Part shown: positions 34,734 to 43,014 of the stretch, in pieces
How positions within the stretch are numbered: the stretch's first letter is position 1
Layout of the letters: every line of letters starts with the position of its first letter
Assembly (NCBI GenBank): GCA_947085845.1
Contig: CAMTXO010000002.1
Span: 248,001-312,000, forward strand
From: JACPYF01 sp947085845
GTDB taxonomy: Bacteria > Patescibacteriota > Saccharimonadia > Saccharimonadales > Saccharimonadaceae
Reading direction: 5' to 3'
DNA: 64,000 nucleotides
Made by a program: the position numbers and the translations under genes
Notes under the pieces: generated by a model
What the model saw: only the letters and a program-made list of their open reading frames with translations
What the model was told of the DNA's origin: nothing
Databases searched by the model: none

Positions 34734-35837
34734 CTACTTAAACAAGCCGCGTTTTTTTGAGGCTGATAATTTTTCAAATAGTTCTTTTTGCTGTTTTGTT
34801 AGTTTGGTCGGAGTATCTACTACGATTGTTACGATATGAGGACCACGCTTGTCTCCTCGAAGGTGCGGAACTCCATGACCACTAAGCTTAAAATCAGTGC
34901 CTGCCTGTGTACCGGCTGGTACCTTCATGGTCATTACACCATCGACAGTTTCAACATCAATTTCAGCGCCAAGAGCTGCTTCGCTAAATGATATATGTTC
35001 ATCGCTTAAAATCAAATCGCCTTCTCTTGTAAATTTCTTGTGAGGTTTCACGCGTATATGAACGAACAAATCACCCTTTGGACCGTTGGCGATGGCTTCG
35101 CCATGTTCACGCAATCTAATAGTAGCTCCGTCATCAATACCTGCTGGGATTTTGAGTTTTATATCTACTTTCTTCCTTTTCGTACCTTTTCCATGACAAA
35201 CACTACAGTCTTTTTCTGGGATGCGACCTCTGCCAGAACATATAGGACAATTTTCATCTTGTTGTATTTGACCAAAGATTGTATTGACAATTCTTGACTT
35301 CCTGCCAGAGCCTTTACAGGTTTCGCAGACTTTCATACCATGACCGGGTTCGGCACGTTTGCCTTTACAGTGCTCGCAGGTATCTTCCAATGTTAGACTA
35401 ATTTTTTCTTCCAAACCAAAGATTGCCTCTTCGAAAGATAGTGTTAGTTCGGTCTCTACATCACGACCACGCCGTGCACGAGTTTGTTGTTGCTGGCCGC
35501 CACCAAAAAAACTTCCAAAAATATCACCCAGACCGCCATCACCAAAATCAAAATTACCAGTTTGTCCCTGAAAACCACCAAACCCTTCGAAAGGATTGCT
35601 ACTAGCACCACCGGAAGATCCACCAACACCAGCGTGCCCAAACTGATCATACCTTTGGCGTTTGCTTGAGTCTTTTAGGACTTCGTAAGCTTCGTTTGCT
35701 TCTTTGAATTTAGCTTCATCACCACCCTCTTTGTCGGGATGATGCTTGACTGCAAGCTTACGAAAAGCTTTTTTTATTTCATCAGCTGAAGCGCCTTTTG
35801 CAATGCCCAGTACTTCGTAATAATCTCGTTTACTCAT
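34734..35837 (-). CDS. dnaJ: chaperone DnaJ
   Basis: The Hsp40 co-chaperone stimulates DnaK ATPase. The J-domain (1-70) carries HPD at about 33-35 (VKHHPDKEGG), then a Gly/Phe-rich linker (about 70-115). The zinc domain has four CxxCxGxG-type repeats (CEHCKGKR, CETCKGSG, CPICSGRG, CSVCHGKG), followed by the substrate domains. Length 367. A CIRCE operator lies upstream, and TATCAT stands 8 nt before the ATG, so the mRNA is probably leaderless and HrcA-controlled. Confidence 0.96.
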   Translation of the reverse strand: MSKRDYYEVLGIAKGASADEIKKAFRKLAVKHHPDKEGGDEAKFKEANEAYEVLKDSSKRQRYDQFGHAGVGGSSGGASSNPFEGFGGFQGQTGNFDFGDGGLGDIFGSFFGGGQQQQTRARRGRDVETELTLSFEEAIFGLEEKISLTLEDTCEHCKGKRAEPGHGMKVCETCKGSGRKSRIVNTIFGQIQQDENCPICSGRGRIPEKDCSVCHGKGTKRKKVDIKLKIPAGIDDGATIRLREHGEAIANGPKGDLFVHIRVKPHKKFTREGDLILSDEHISFSEAALGAEIDVETVDGVMTMKVPAGTQAGTDFKLSGHGVPHLRGDKRGPHIVTIVVDTPTKLTKQQKELFEKLSASKKRGLFK

Positions 35838-35845
35838 TACATTCT

Positions 35846-35883
35846 ATGATATCAATTTAGCACTTACGTGTCTAGAGTGCTAA
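35846..35883 (-). promoter_or_regulatory. CIRCE operator and promoter of dnaJ
   Basis: The CIRCE arms are TTAGCACTC (minus 35883-35875) and AAGTGCTAA (35865-35857) with a 9-bp spacer, one mismatch from perfect symmetry. The spacer contains the -35 TAGACA; after 17 bp comes TATCAT (35851-35846). HrcA bound here would cover the -35 box. The operator also lies about 40 bp before the divergent glycosidase gene. Confidence 0.88.
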
Positions 35884-35925
35884 GTAATTAAGTAATAAAT
35901 TTCCTATGATATACTAACGTCTGAT

Positions 35926-37044
35926 ATGAAATATTTCCTACATCGCGCACTCGGTGCTGTTGGCATGGTTCGCGTCGGTATCCGTCAAGTGTACGGAAGA
36001 TATTTTGGAAAAATAGAGCATATAGACGGCAACGCACGTCATGTGAGCGCTGAAATTGTAAAACGTCTCTGGAACGGCACTTTCTACCGAACAAGCTTGG
36101 GACATTATGATTTTTTCTGGATGCGTGACTTTGGTACAGTTGCTGAATCACTTACAAAATTAGGTCATGGAGAAAATGTTCGCAATACTTTAAAATGGGC
36201 ACTTGTGCATTTTCAAAATATCGACCATGTAACGCTTTGCATTGATAAATCTGGTCGCACATTTAATGCACCAGATGGGCATAGTATAGACGCTTTACCT
36301 TGGCTGCTACACTCACTCGCAGTTAGTCACTATGAATTAACACAGAAAGAACGAGTTTTTTTAAACCGTCGTTTGTCAAAATACTCCGAGAGATACATTG
36401 ACTCTTTCACAGGTCATCTCACCAAAAATCTTTACGCTGAACTACGTGACGCGGTATTTTATGATCGTAGTGCATATTCGTATGCTTTGGTGGGTCGTCT
36501 AGCGGCTGCATCTCAAGAACTTGGCTTACATTTTCCCTTTCCAAAAAGTCGTTATGAAGAAGCCTTGGTAAAATACTACTGGAATGGTTCGTTTTTTAGA
36601 GCTGACAGCAAACTAAATGTTTTTAGTGCCGACAGCGCCTTAATGCCTTTCTTTTTGAAGGTAGTTGAAGACGAAAAGTTGGTAAACAAGACATTCGACT
36701 ATATAAACGATGAAAAACTTAACCGCCCTTACCCACTCAAGTACAGTAAAATTGGCGGCAAAATACGCTATCGTTTCGGAATGGGGCCCATTGCGTTGCC
36801 AAACTACACAGGCAATAGTATATGGACATGGCACGCAACATTTTACCTTCATCTTCTTAAGCGCTATAAACGTCGCGAATATGGTCAAGAATATGAGAGA
36901 TTTGCTTCACTAATCGAACGTCACGGTAACTATCCAGAACTGGTAAACCCCGATGGGTCTTGGTATTATGCCCCCTTCTACCGTAGTGATCCTGGTATGG
37001 TATGGGCAGCACTTTTTCTAGAATTACCCACCCCTCGCGATTAA
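35926..37044 (+). CDS. six-hairpin glycosidase-like protein
   Basis: This 372-residue cytoplasmic protein has repeated helical pairs typical of an (alpha/alpha)6 barrel: FFWMRDFGTVAESLTKLG, FNAPDGHSIDALPWLLHSLAVS, FYDRSAYSYALVGRLAAAS, then WTWHATFYLHLLKRY and PDGSWYYAPFYRSDPGMVWAALF. This is the pattern of amylo-alpha-1,6-glucosidase and GH15/GH63-like enzymes. The WMRDFG and DP acidic residues would be candidate catalytic positions. It could degrade glycogen-like or host-derived glucan. TATACT lies 10 nt before the ATG. It is divergent from dnaJ across the CIRCE element. Confidence 0.7.
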   Translation: MKYFLHRALGAVGMVRVGIRQVYGRYFGKIEHIDGNARHVSAEIVKRLWNGTFYRTSLGHYDFFWMRDFGTVAESLTKLGHGENVRNTLKWALVHFQNIDHVTLCIDKSGRTFNAPDGHSIDALPWLLHSLAVSHYELTQKERVFLNRRLSKYSERYIDSFTGHLTKNLYAELRDAVFYDRSAYSYALVGRLAAASQELGLHFPFPKSRYEEALVKYYWNGSFFRADSKLNVFSADSALMPFFLKVVEDEKLVNKTFDYINDEKLNRPYPLKYSKIGGKIRYRFGMGPIALPNYTGNSIWTWHATFYLHLLKRYKRREYGQEYERFASLIERHGNYPELVNPDGSWYYAPFYRSDPGMVWAALFLELPTPRD

Positions 37045-37048
37045 GTAC

Positions 37049-37077
37049 TTGACAAATATTGCATAATGGAGTAATAT
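37049..37077 (+). promoter_or_regulatory. strong promoter of the unidentified RNA
   Basis: TTGACA (37049-37054), a 17-bp spacer and TAATAT (37072-37077) start 4 bp after the glycosidase stop codon. Transcription would begin near 37084. No open frame or ribosome-binding site follows. Confidence 0.75.
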
Positions 37078-37083
37078 ATAAGT

Positions 37084-37500
37084 CCGCCACAAGTGAGTGG
37101 CCAAATGGGAAATAGATAGCCAGACCACAGAGTGAAATGACAGGCGTACACAAGTACCCTGTCCCTATTCAAGCGGGAGGACCGCAGCAAAGTGGCAATA
37201 CAGCTCAAACCCTAGGGCAGAGGCCCCTAAACCAAGACCTCACCCCCGACTTGACGCAGTCAAGTCACTAGTACCCGAAAGGGTCTACAACACCTGAATG
37301 CCCTGAACTTTTCAGTCACGCACTGAGAGTTGCAGTCGCATACACCGGCCGCGAATAGGGAGGAGAATACGAGATTCCAACAATAGCAGACTTAATAGGA
37401 CTGAGGCAGACGTGCACTCACCCGACAAAGCAGCTTGAGGAAGTCGAGTTATCTCCTCCCTACCGGCACTCCAAGCCAGCGAGCAATCGCTGGCTATTTT
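37084..37500 (+). ncRNA. unidentified structured RNA of about 415 nt
   Basis: The gap between two convergent genes has a strong promoter, an intrinsic terminator (37474-37500) and dense RNA structure, but no convincing ORF on the plus strand. Visible helices are: GCCAC/GTGGC near 37086-37100; a 10-bp hairpin 37139-37163 with one bulge; GACTTGA/TCAAGTC (37248-37266); a GAAA-tetraloop hairpin (37269-37287); and an 11-bp long-range helix joining 37356-37366 to 37452-37462 around about 85 nt. Size would suit RNase P RNA or tmRNA. I do not find the canonical GAGGAAAGUCC of RNase P, nor the tRNA-like ends and tag frame of tmRNA. It could be a very divergent RNase P RNA or a new family. Confidence 0.7.
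37474..37500 (+). terminator. terminator of the unidentified RNA
   Basis: AGCCAGCGA (37474-37482) pairs perfectly with TCGCTGGCT (37487-37495) around GCAA and is followed by ATTTTC. Confidence 0.8.
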
Positions 37501-37518
37501 CATATATAAACCCTAGAT

Positions 37519-39372
37519 TTATACTACATTTGTTAAGATATCTTGTAATTCTTGCTCTTCTTCTGAATTTAAAACAAAAGGAAAATCATTAGCACAGAAT
37601 TTTATAACCCCATCAAGATCGTGTTTTTCTACACCTAAGTAATCTTCTAATTCACCTCTTTTTAAGATGTATATCCCCTCTTTGTATTTTTCTTTTATAC
37701 TTATATCTATTTGTTTTTGTTTTTTTTGGTCCTCCAGGTTAAAGGGTTTTATTACTCTCTTCGTTTTTATCTTATTTTCTAGGGAATTAACTTTGTAATC
37801 CTTGCTCTCGGCAATTTTTAATTTAATTACACAGTCATAGTCACCTAAAAAGAAGCTCTGTATTTTCCAGCCCTCAAGAAACTTCATCCACCTTTTGTGG
37901 CTATCTTTACCATCTATAGAAAGAACTCCTATAGATTCACCAGGAAATTTTTTTTCTATAAAAGCTCTAAAAAAATATTCATCACTTATGCCCTCAACAA
38001 GCAGTATTCTATCTTCAAAGAATATTTTTGATGAATTCGTATAGCTCAAATACTGTATTAGATCTTTGGTTTTAGAAGCTTCTACATTGGATTTGACTGA
38101 CTTTGTATTACCACTATCATCTTTATACAAACGAATCACACCTGGAATAGATACTTCATCTACAAAAGCAGGCGAATGAGTAACAAGAATTATTTGCAAT
38201 TTCCTATCTTTAGAAAATTTTTCGATTATATCCTTATACTGTCTTTGTAGTCTTGGGTGTAAGTGAAGTTCTGGCTCATCAATGATTACTATGCCGTCAT
38301 TGACATTAAACATTCCTAGTGTTAAGAGTAAATCGATAATTGATTTTTCCCCTGAACTAAGGCTGTTATATGGAACTTCGCCATTGTTTTGTTTTAAGCA
38401 AAACTCAAAAGTATGGGTTTCGTATATATAATCTTTTAGGTCAAATGATAGTCCTGAGTGCTTTTTAAGATACTTAATTGTTTCATCTTCTTCTAGCGCA
38501 GATCGGACGGCTTTTTCAGCTTCTTCTTTTCCATGCTTTTTTCCTGCAATATAGCCCTTGTCTATGAATTCCTGGAAAAAAATACTATTGCCATTTGACT
38601 GATCTTGATAATTACCAAGTGTGCTGGTCTTTAGCCCTTTTACAGTATTGATTTTTTCATTAAGAAGATCTGTTTTTGATTTGGCACGGCTAAAAGATAA
38701 CGGGAAACCACTGTATATTCTGCTGGCGCCTTTCAATAGAAAAGTAGGCTTTAGATTATTTAGAGTATTACTTCCGTCTCCATTTGCATTAATCAGGTCT
38801 ATTGCTCTGTTGATAAGTTCGTAATTCTCTAGGTACTGAGTCCATATATTTTGCACTTGTACAGTCGCAGTAATTTGCTGACCATAAATAAAGTCGATCT
38901 CTATGTCTTTTTGATTTACCATGAGATATTTTTTATCTGTTCTCTCAAGGTTAGTTAAAAAAATATCTATATTTTTGTTACTGTAAGCTGCTAAGCAGTT
39001 TGTGAGATCTGTAGATATACTTTTTATATATTCTAGGTTCTTAATATCCGACTCTTCAAACAAGACAGAAAGCTTGACATTACCTCCGCCCTTGTCCTCT
39101 GAGTTTCGGTTGGCAATAAGATGTTCGATATTTGTATTATCTTGAATAATTGTTTGTTTTCTAGATTGCTCGTTTATAGAACTACCGTAATTGAGGGTGT
39201 ATTCACAAAAAAACACTTTCGTAAATATTTGGTTTATTATTTCAACCAGATTACTCTTGCCAGAACCATTAGGCCCAATAATAATATTGGGCCTATCATC
39301 TTCTAATACGATTGGTTCACTAGTTGTTGCGAAACTACGAATATTTGAAATTTGTATAGATCGCAGTTTCAT
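37519..39372 (-). CDS. OLD-family ATPase with TOPRIM nuclease domain
   Basis: This 617-residue protein has an SMC/ABC-like ATPase with Walker A GPNGSGKSN at 33-41, the signature LSSGEKSIIDLLL, Walker B GIVIIDEPELHLHP and the switch His in LVTHSPAF. A C-terminal TOPRIM domain follows: LLVEGISDEYFFRAF (acidic Glu), VLSIDGKDS, and the DxD motif in FLGDYDC. This is the class 1 OLD architecture known from phage P2 Old and used in Gabija and other anti-phage systems, where it cuts DNA. It begins 6 bp after dnaK and uses a Shine-Dalgarno made by the last dnaK codons. The sequence is more AT-rich than its neighbours, suggesting acquisition. Confidence 0.85.
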   Translation of the reverse strand: MKLRSIQISNIRSFATTSEPIVLEDDRPNIIIGPNGSGKSNLVEIINQIFTKVFFCEYTLNYGSSINEQSRKQTIIQDNTNIEHLIANRNSEDKGGGNVKLSVLFEESDIKNLEYIKSISTDLTNCLAAYSNKNIDIFLTNLERTDKKYLMVNQKDIEIDFIYGQQITATVQVQNIWTQYLENYELINRAIDLINANGDGSNTLNNLKPTFLLKGASRIYSGFPLSFSRAKSKTDLLNEKINTVKGLKTSTLGNYQDQSNGNSIFFQEFIDKGYIAGKKHGKEEAEKAVRSALEEDETIKYLKKHSGLSFDLKDYIYETHTFEFCLKQNNGEVPYNSLSSGEKSIIDLLLTLGMFNVNDGIVIIDEPELHLHPRLQRQYKDIIEKFSKDRKLQIILVTHSPAFVDEVSIPGVIRLYKDDSGNTKSVKSNVEASKTKDLIQYLSYTNSSKIFFEDRILLVEGISDEYFFRAFIEKKFPGESIGVLSIDGKDSHKRWMKFLEGWKIQSFFLGDYDCVIKLKIAESKDYKVNSLENKIKTKRVIKPFNLEDQKKQKQIDISIKEKYKEGIYILKRGELEDYLGVEKHDLDGVIKFCANDFPFVLNSEEEQELQDILTNVV

Positions 39373-39378
39373 TTATTG

Positions 39379-41298
39379 CTACTCCTTTTTGGAGCCTTTG
39401 TCTTCGTCGATTACTTCACCTTCTACAGGCTCTTCTGTTTTCTTTTCTTCGCCTTCTTCTGCTGGTTCGCCTGCTGGCGAATTCTCAGCTGCAGCTGCTT
39501 CGTACAACTTAGCGCCAATTGGCATTACTTTTTCAGACAATTCTTTTGCAGCAGTTTCTAGCGCTTCTTTATCTGCAGCTTCGTCCGCCAAAACTTTTTT
39601 ACCAGCTTCTACTGCCTCTTCGATAACTTTCTTGTCATCATCAGAAATCTTGTCCTTGTTTTCACTCGGTAGTTTTTCTGCTTGGTAGATACCGTTCTCT
39701 AGAGTGTTACGAGCGTCAATAGATTCGCGTTTTTTCTTGTCGTCTTCAGCATGAGCTTCGGCTTCTTTCTGAGCTTTTTCGATATCTTCTTTGCTCATAT
39801 TTCCACTGCCAGAAATAGTAATAGACTGTTCTTTACCAGTTCCTTTATCTTTGGCAGCTACATTCAAAATTCCGTTTGCATCAATATTAAATGTTACTTC
39901 GATTTGTGGCACACCGCGAGGTGCAGGCGCGATGCCATCTAGCGTAAAGCGTCCGAGTGATTTGTTGTCGGTAGACATTTCACGCTCGCCTTGCAGTACA
40001 TTGATTTCAACCTGCGGCTGATTGTCTGCTGCAGTTGAATAAGTTTCGGACTTGCTAGTAGGAACTGTTGTGTTTCGCTCGATCAACTTGTGAGTTACAC
40101 CACCAAGAGTTTCGATACCAAGCGAAAGGGGAGTGACATCTAGAAGTAGTACATCTTTTACGTCCCCTGCTAATACTCCACCTTGTATAGCTGCACCAAC
40201 GGCAACTACTTCATCCGGGTTCACGCCTTGCATAGGGTCTTTACCGAAAATTGATTTTACCTTTTCGACGACTGCAGGCATACGTGTCATACCACCAACA
40301 AGTACAATTTCGTCGATATCACTTGCTTTTAGTTTTGCGTCTTTCAATGCTTTTTCAACTGGTTTTGCCGTTGCGTCGATCAAATCACCTACGATTTCTT
40401 CGAGTTTGGCACGAGTCAGTTTGTATTCAAAATGTTTCGGACCATCTGCATCGGCAGTAAGAAATGGCAGGTTAATGTCTGTAGATGGAGTGCTTGAAAG
40501 CTCCTTCTTAGCTTTTTCGGCTTCGTCTTTGAGACGTTGCATTGCTGCATTGTCGCCTTTTAGATCAACACCGTTTTCTTTTTTGAATTCATCTAAAAAG
40601 TGGTTGACGATTCGGTTGTCAAAATCTTCACCGCCTAGGTGTGTGTCGCCGTTAGTAGATTTTACTTCGAACACGCCGTCGCCTAGCTCTAATATAGATA
40701 CATCAAATGTACCACCACCAAGGTCAAAGACCGCAATCTTTTCTTCCTTTTTCTGATCTAGCCCGTACGCTAGAGCAGCTGCAGTTGGTTCATTGATTAT
40801 TCGTTTGACTTCTAGGCCTGCAATCTTACCCGCATCTTTGGTTGCTTGGCGCTGTGCGTCGTCGAAATATGCTGGAACGGTGATGACCGCTTCAGTCACA
40901 GACTCACCTAGAAACGCTTCGGCATCGGCTTTTAACTTACTCAGGATCATTGCCGAAACAGCTTCTGGCGTTTCACTTCCGTCACCTAATTTTACTGCCA
41001 CACCATTGCCTTTTTTGACAATTTCAAATGGCATTAGGTCGATATCTTTTTGTACTTCTTTATCTGTAAATTTACGTCCAATCAAACGTTTCACACCATA
41101 GATAGTGTTTTTGGCGTTCGTTACTCGCTGACGTTGGGCAACTTGCCCAACTAAACGCTCGCCTTTTTTGTTGACTGCTACGACAGATGGCGTAGTTCGA
41201 TTACCTTCAGCATTCGCAATAACTTCTGGCTTGCCCGCAACCATGTAAGCTACTGCGCTGTTAGTAGTACCGAGGTCGATTCCTATGATTTTGCCCAT
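39379..41298 (-). CDS. dnaK: chaperone DnaK (Hsp70)
   Basis: The 639-residue ATP-dependent chaperone starts MGKIIGIDLGTTNSAVAYM and contains AVITVPAYFDDAQRQATKDAG, INEPTAAALAYGL, FDLGGGTFDVSIL and VLVGGMTRMP. The substrate domain has DVTPLSLGIETLGG. The acidic C-terminal tail ends in EDKGSKKE, a variant of the usual EEVD-like acidic end. It has a CIRCE-controlled promoter and an AGGAGG Shine-Dalgarno. The OLD-family nuclease gene follows 6 bp later in the same transcript. Confidence 0.97.
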   Translation of the reverse strand: MGKIIGIDLGTTNSAVAYMVAGKPEVIANAEGNRTTPSVVAVNKKGERLVGQVAQRQRVTNAKNTIYGVKRLIGRKFTDKEVQKDIDLMPFEIVKKGNGVAVKLGDGSETPEAVSAMILSKLKADAEAFLGESVTEAVITVPAYFDDAQRQATKDAGKIAGLEVKRIINEPTAAALAYGLDQKKEEKIAVFDLGGGTFDVSILELGDGVFEVKSTNGDTHLGGEDFDNRIVNHFLDEFKKENGVDLKGDNAAMQRLKDEAEKAKKELSSTPSTDINLPFLTADADGPKHFEYKLTRAKLEEIVGDLIDATAKPVEKALKDAKLKASDIDEIVLVGGMTRMPAVVEKVKSIFGKDPMQGVNPDEVVAVGAAIQGGVLAGDVKDVLLLDVTPLSLGIETLGGVTHKLIERNTTVPTSKSETYSTAADNQPQVEINVLQGEREMSTDNKSLGRFTLDGIAPAPRGVPQIEVTFNIDANGILNVAAKDKGTGKEQSITISGSGNMSKEDIEKAQKEAEAHAEDDKKKRESIDARNTLENGIYQAEKLPSENKDKISDDDKKVIEEAVEAGKKVLADEAADKEALETAAKELSEKVMPIGAKLYEAAAAENSPAGEPAEEGEEKKTEEPVEGEVIDEDKGSKKE

Positions 41299-41338
41299 AT
41301 TTTTAGATTTCCTCCTAATAATTTTCTTGTAATTATTC

Positions 41339-41356
41339 TAGCACTCAAGTGCTTAT
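41339..41356. promoter_or_regulatory. compact CIRCE-like palindrome in the dnaK leader
   Basis: TAGCACT-CA-AGTGCTTA contains the two CIRCE half-sites almost fused (2-bp spacer instead of 9 bp). It lies just downstream of the predicted dnaK transcription start and could be a second HrcA contact or a 5' UTR hairpin. Confidence 0.45.
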
Positions 41357-41362
41357 ACTGCC

Positions 41363-41401
41363 AGTATATTATAGCTGGCACTCGTGTGTCAAGAGTGCTA
41401 A
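41363..41401 (-). promoter_or_regulatory. CIRCE operator and promoter of dnaK
   Basis: The minus strand reads TTAGCACTC (41401-41393), 9-bp spacer, GAGTGCCAG (41383-41375). The -35 TTGACA (41392-41387) is inside the spacer, and TATACT (41368-41363) follows after 18 bp. HrcA binding would block RNA polymerase. Confidence 0.9.
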
Positions 41402-41476
41402 TTAATTATTTTGACATTCTTATTAACATCATAGAAGCAGGTATGGTTACAGCAACAATCTATGATGAAACTACTT

Positions 41477-42847
41477 CTATACACTTACAACTTCAGAAGT
41501 GGAAATGATAGTAGGCTCTAAATTGTCATCTTTTGAGCATTTATAAATAATCAAGTGAGCTATAAAACGAGCGATTTTTTCTGCTAGCTCACGACGCTCG
41601 ATACTGGCCGACTCTACAACTTCGTCAACTATTCTTTTAGTTGAACCACCCGACGCGTGTCCATCAACAGTAATGTCGCGTATTGCCTCAGGTTCAGCTT
41701 TTATAATTGCTAGCGCTTGAGGTCTGCCAAGTATCGCGTCCACCAGAGCTCGAGGAATATAATTATCATAAAGTGGCCAACGCACCGGGTCTTCAAGCGC
41801 CCTCGCACTTGCCTGATCGTGCGGACCACAACCAGCACTATATGCTTCGGGGTCTCCCAGAGCTGTACGTTCAAACCGACGCTGCACTCCATATATTTGT
41901 GCAATTTCCTGACTAGCGGGATAAAAATTACCAAGACCGTATACAAGCTCTGGCGATAAATACCTGTTACTAAATAAAGCCCTTCGGCCAATTGCTTTTA
42001 CAGTTTCTGAACTGACTTCACTGTCTGCAATTTCCAGTAGACGCATTGCAACATCGCCTAGTGCAGCATTTCCTGTACGTTCACCCATTCCTATCAATGT
42101 ACCTTCTACTTTATCAAAACCAGCATATATAGCCTGTACAGAAAACTCAACAGCCGAACCAAAGTCATTATGCGCATGTATGCTTGTAGTTACTGTTGGA
42201 AATTGGTTTTTTATTGCGGAATTGAAAGATTCAAGTTCATCTAGTCGCCATACACCTACTGCAGACGAACCGTTTGTACTTGGTAGGTTTATGTTTACTT
42301 CTAGTTTTTCTTCTTTTTGTTCACAGTGTTTTAGTATTGCAGCGTAATATTGCATTGCATCACCCACACTTGCACCAGTGGCACCTTCGCCCGAAACTGA
42401 AAAACGACGAAAACCGTTTTCGTACGCTATATCAATTGCACTAGAAACTCTACGTGCAGATTCGTCACGGCCGTAATATTCGGAGGCCAAATCACGCATA
42501 TTTTCATCTAATCGATCATAGACATGTACAACTACTCTGTCTTTATCAAAACCCTCTAGCCACTGCAAGCCATTAGCTACTATTTCTGATTGCGAGCCAA
42601 ATAGCACCTGCAAGGATATATCATCGTATTCACTATTTTTATTAATATGTTCTACAAGTGCCTTGGCATATGTTTGATCTGTGTCATTACCAAGATGTCC
42701 TATTTCAAATGTTTTTATACCTGTGCTTGCTAGTGCGTCAAAAGCATCGAGTCTTTCGCTCACCCCAACTTCATCTATTCTCATTTGTTCGCCGTCACGT
42801 TGTGTGACATCTACAAAATGTATTGGTTTTCTTTCTTCTCTACTCAT
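41477..42847 (-). CDS. 2-isopropylmalate synthase-like enzyme (LeuA/HMGL family)
   Basis: This 456-residue TIM-barrel aldolase-type synthase has the N-terminal DVTQRDGEQ (substrate/metal Arg-Asp), the metal-binding SIHAHNDFGSA and GMGERTGNAAL, as in isopropylmalate, homocitrate and citramalate synthases. The C-terminal part after residue 300 (GCGPHDQASARA, DGHASGGSTKRIVDEVV) is shorter than the full LeuA allosteric domain. No other leu gene is nearby, but a leucine-rich leader peptide and attenuator precede the gene, which favours a role in leucine supply. The RBS AGGAG precedes the ATG by 7 nt. It follows purM on the same strand with its own internal promoter. Confidence 0.82.
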   Translation of the reverse strand: MSREERKPIHFVDVTQRDGEQMRIDEVGVSERLDAFDALASTGIKTFEIGHLGNDTDQTYAKALVEHINKNSEYDDISLQVLFGSQSEIVANGLQWLEGFDKDRVVVHVYDRLDENMRDLASEYYGRDESARRVSSAIDIAYENGFRRFSVSGEGATGASVGDAMQYYAAILKHCEQKEEKLEVNINLPSTNGSSAVGVWRLDELESFNSAIKNQFPTVTTSIHAHNDFGSAVEFSVQAIYAGFDKVEGTLIGMGERTGNAALGDVAMRLLEIADSEVSSETVKAIGRRALFSNRYLSPELVYGLGNFYPASQEIAQIYGVQRRFERTALGDPEAYSAGCGPHDQASARALEDPVRWPLYDNYIPRALVDAILGRPQALAIIKAEPEAIRDITVDGHASGGSTKRIVDEVVESASIERRELAEKIARFIAHLIIYKCSKDDNLEPTIISTSEVVSV

Positions 42848-42859
42848 CCATTGTCTCCT

Positions 42860-42889
42860 AAAATTAAAAATCGAGTCTCGTCGGACTCG
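42860..42889 (-). terminator. intrinsic terminator in the LeuA-like gene leader (attenuator)
   Basis: On the minus strand CGAGTC (42889-42884) and GACTCG (42877-42872) form a hairpin followed by ATTTTTAATTTT, only 10-15 nt before the Shine-Dalgarno of the LeuA-like gene. The 5' arm and loop can alternatively pair with minus 42938-42928 (10 bp with one bulged A), which would act as antiterminator. Confidence 0.75.
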
Positions 42890-42893
42890 GTTT

Positions 42894-42957
42894 AATTGCG
42901 GCTGTGCGGAGAGCTATTTAGTAGCTACGAGCCTCGACTTTAACAAGGCACAGCCGA
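42894..42957 (-). promoter_or_regulatory. leader RNA domain of the leucine attenuator
   Basis: CGGCTGTG (minus 42955-42948) and CACAGCCG (42905-42898) form a perfect 8-bp stem enclosing a small AGCTA/TAGCT hairpin and the last codons of the leader peptide. This stem holds the antiterminator segment (42938-42928) in its loop and competes with or orders the terminator/antiterminator choice. Confidence 0.6.
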
Positions 42958-43004
42958 TTTAGGCTGAGCAGTAGAATGTTTGTCAAAGTTGCTGCGTAGT
43001 TCAT
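42918..43004 (-). CDS. leucine-rich leader peptide of the LeuA-like gene
   Basis: A 28-codon frame encodes MNYAATLTNILLLSLNRL followed by ten further residues. Seven of 28 codons are Leu (TTG, CTA, CTG, CTC, CTA, CTG, CTT), six of them within ten codons. It starts 10 nt after a TATAGT box and ends in the leader RNA upstream of an intrinsic terminator. This is the design of leuL/ilvL-type attenuators: ribosome stalling at Leu codons when charged tRNA-Leu is scarce would free the antiterminator. The peptide itself has no other expected function. Confidence 0.75.
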   Translation of the reverse strand: MNYAATLTNILLLSLNRLCLVKVEARSY

Positions 43005-43014
43005 TACAATATTT

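Noticed and set aside
37084..37500. tmRNA or canonical RNase P RNA
   Set aside because: No tRNA-like acceptor/T-arm ends or tag frame, and no GAGGAAAGUCC core; only short resemblances such as CCACAGAG were seen, too weak to assign.
37312..37503. 63-codon minus-strand frame inside the structured RNA
   Set aside because: It lies antisense to a promoter-terminator RNA unit, has no RBS and covers the terminator hairpin.
37084..39372. Retron made of the ncRNA plus OLD-type effector
   Set aside because: No reverse transcriptase gene is present nearby and the RNA is convergent with the nuclease gene, unlike known retrons.
40133..40756. 207-codon plus-strand frame
   Set aside because: It is antisense to the highly conserved dnaK coding region; Ser/Thr-rich shadow with no promoter or RBS.
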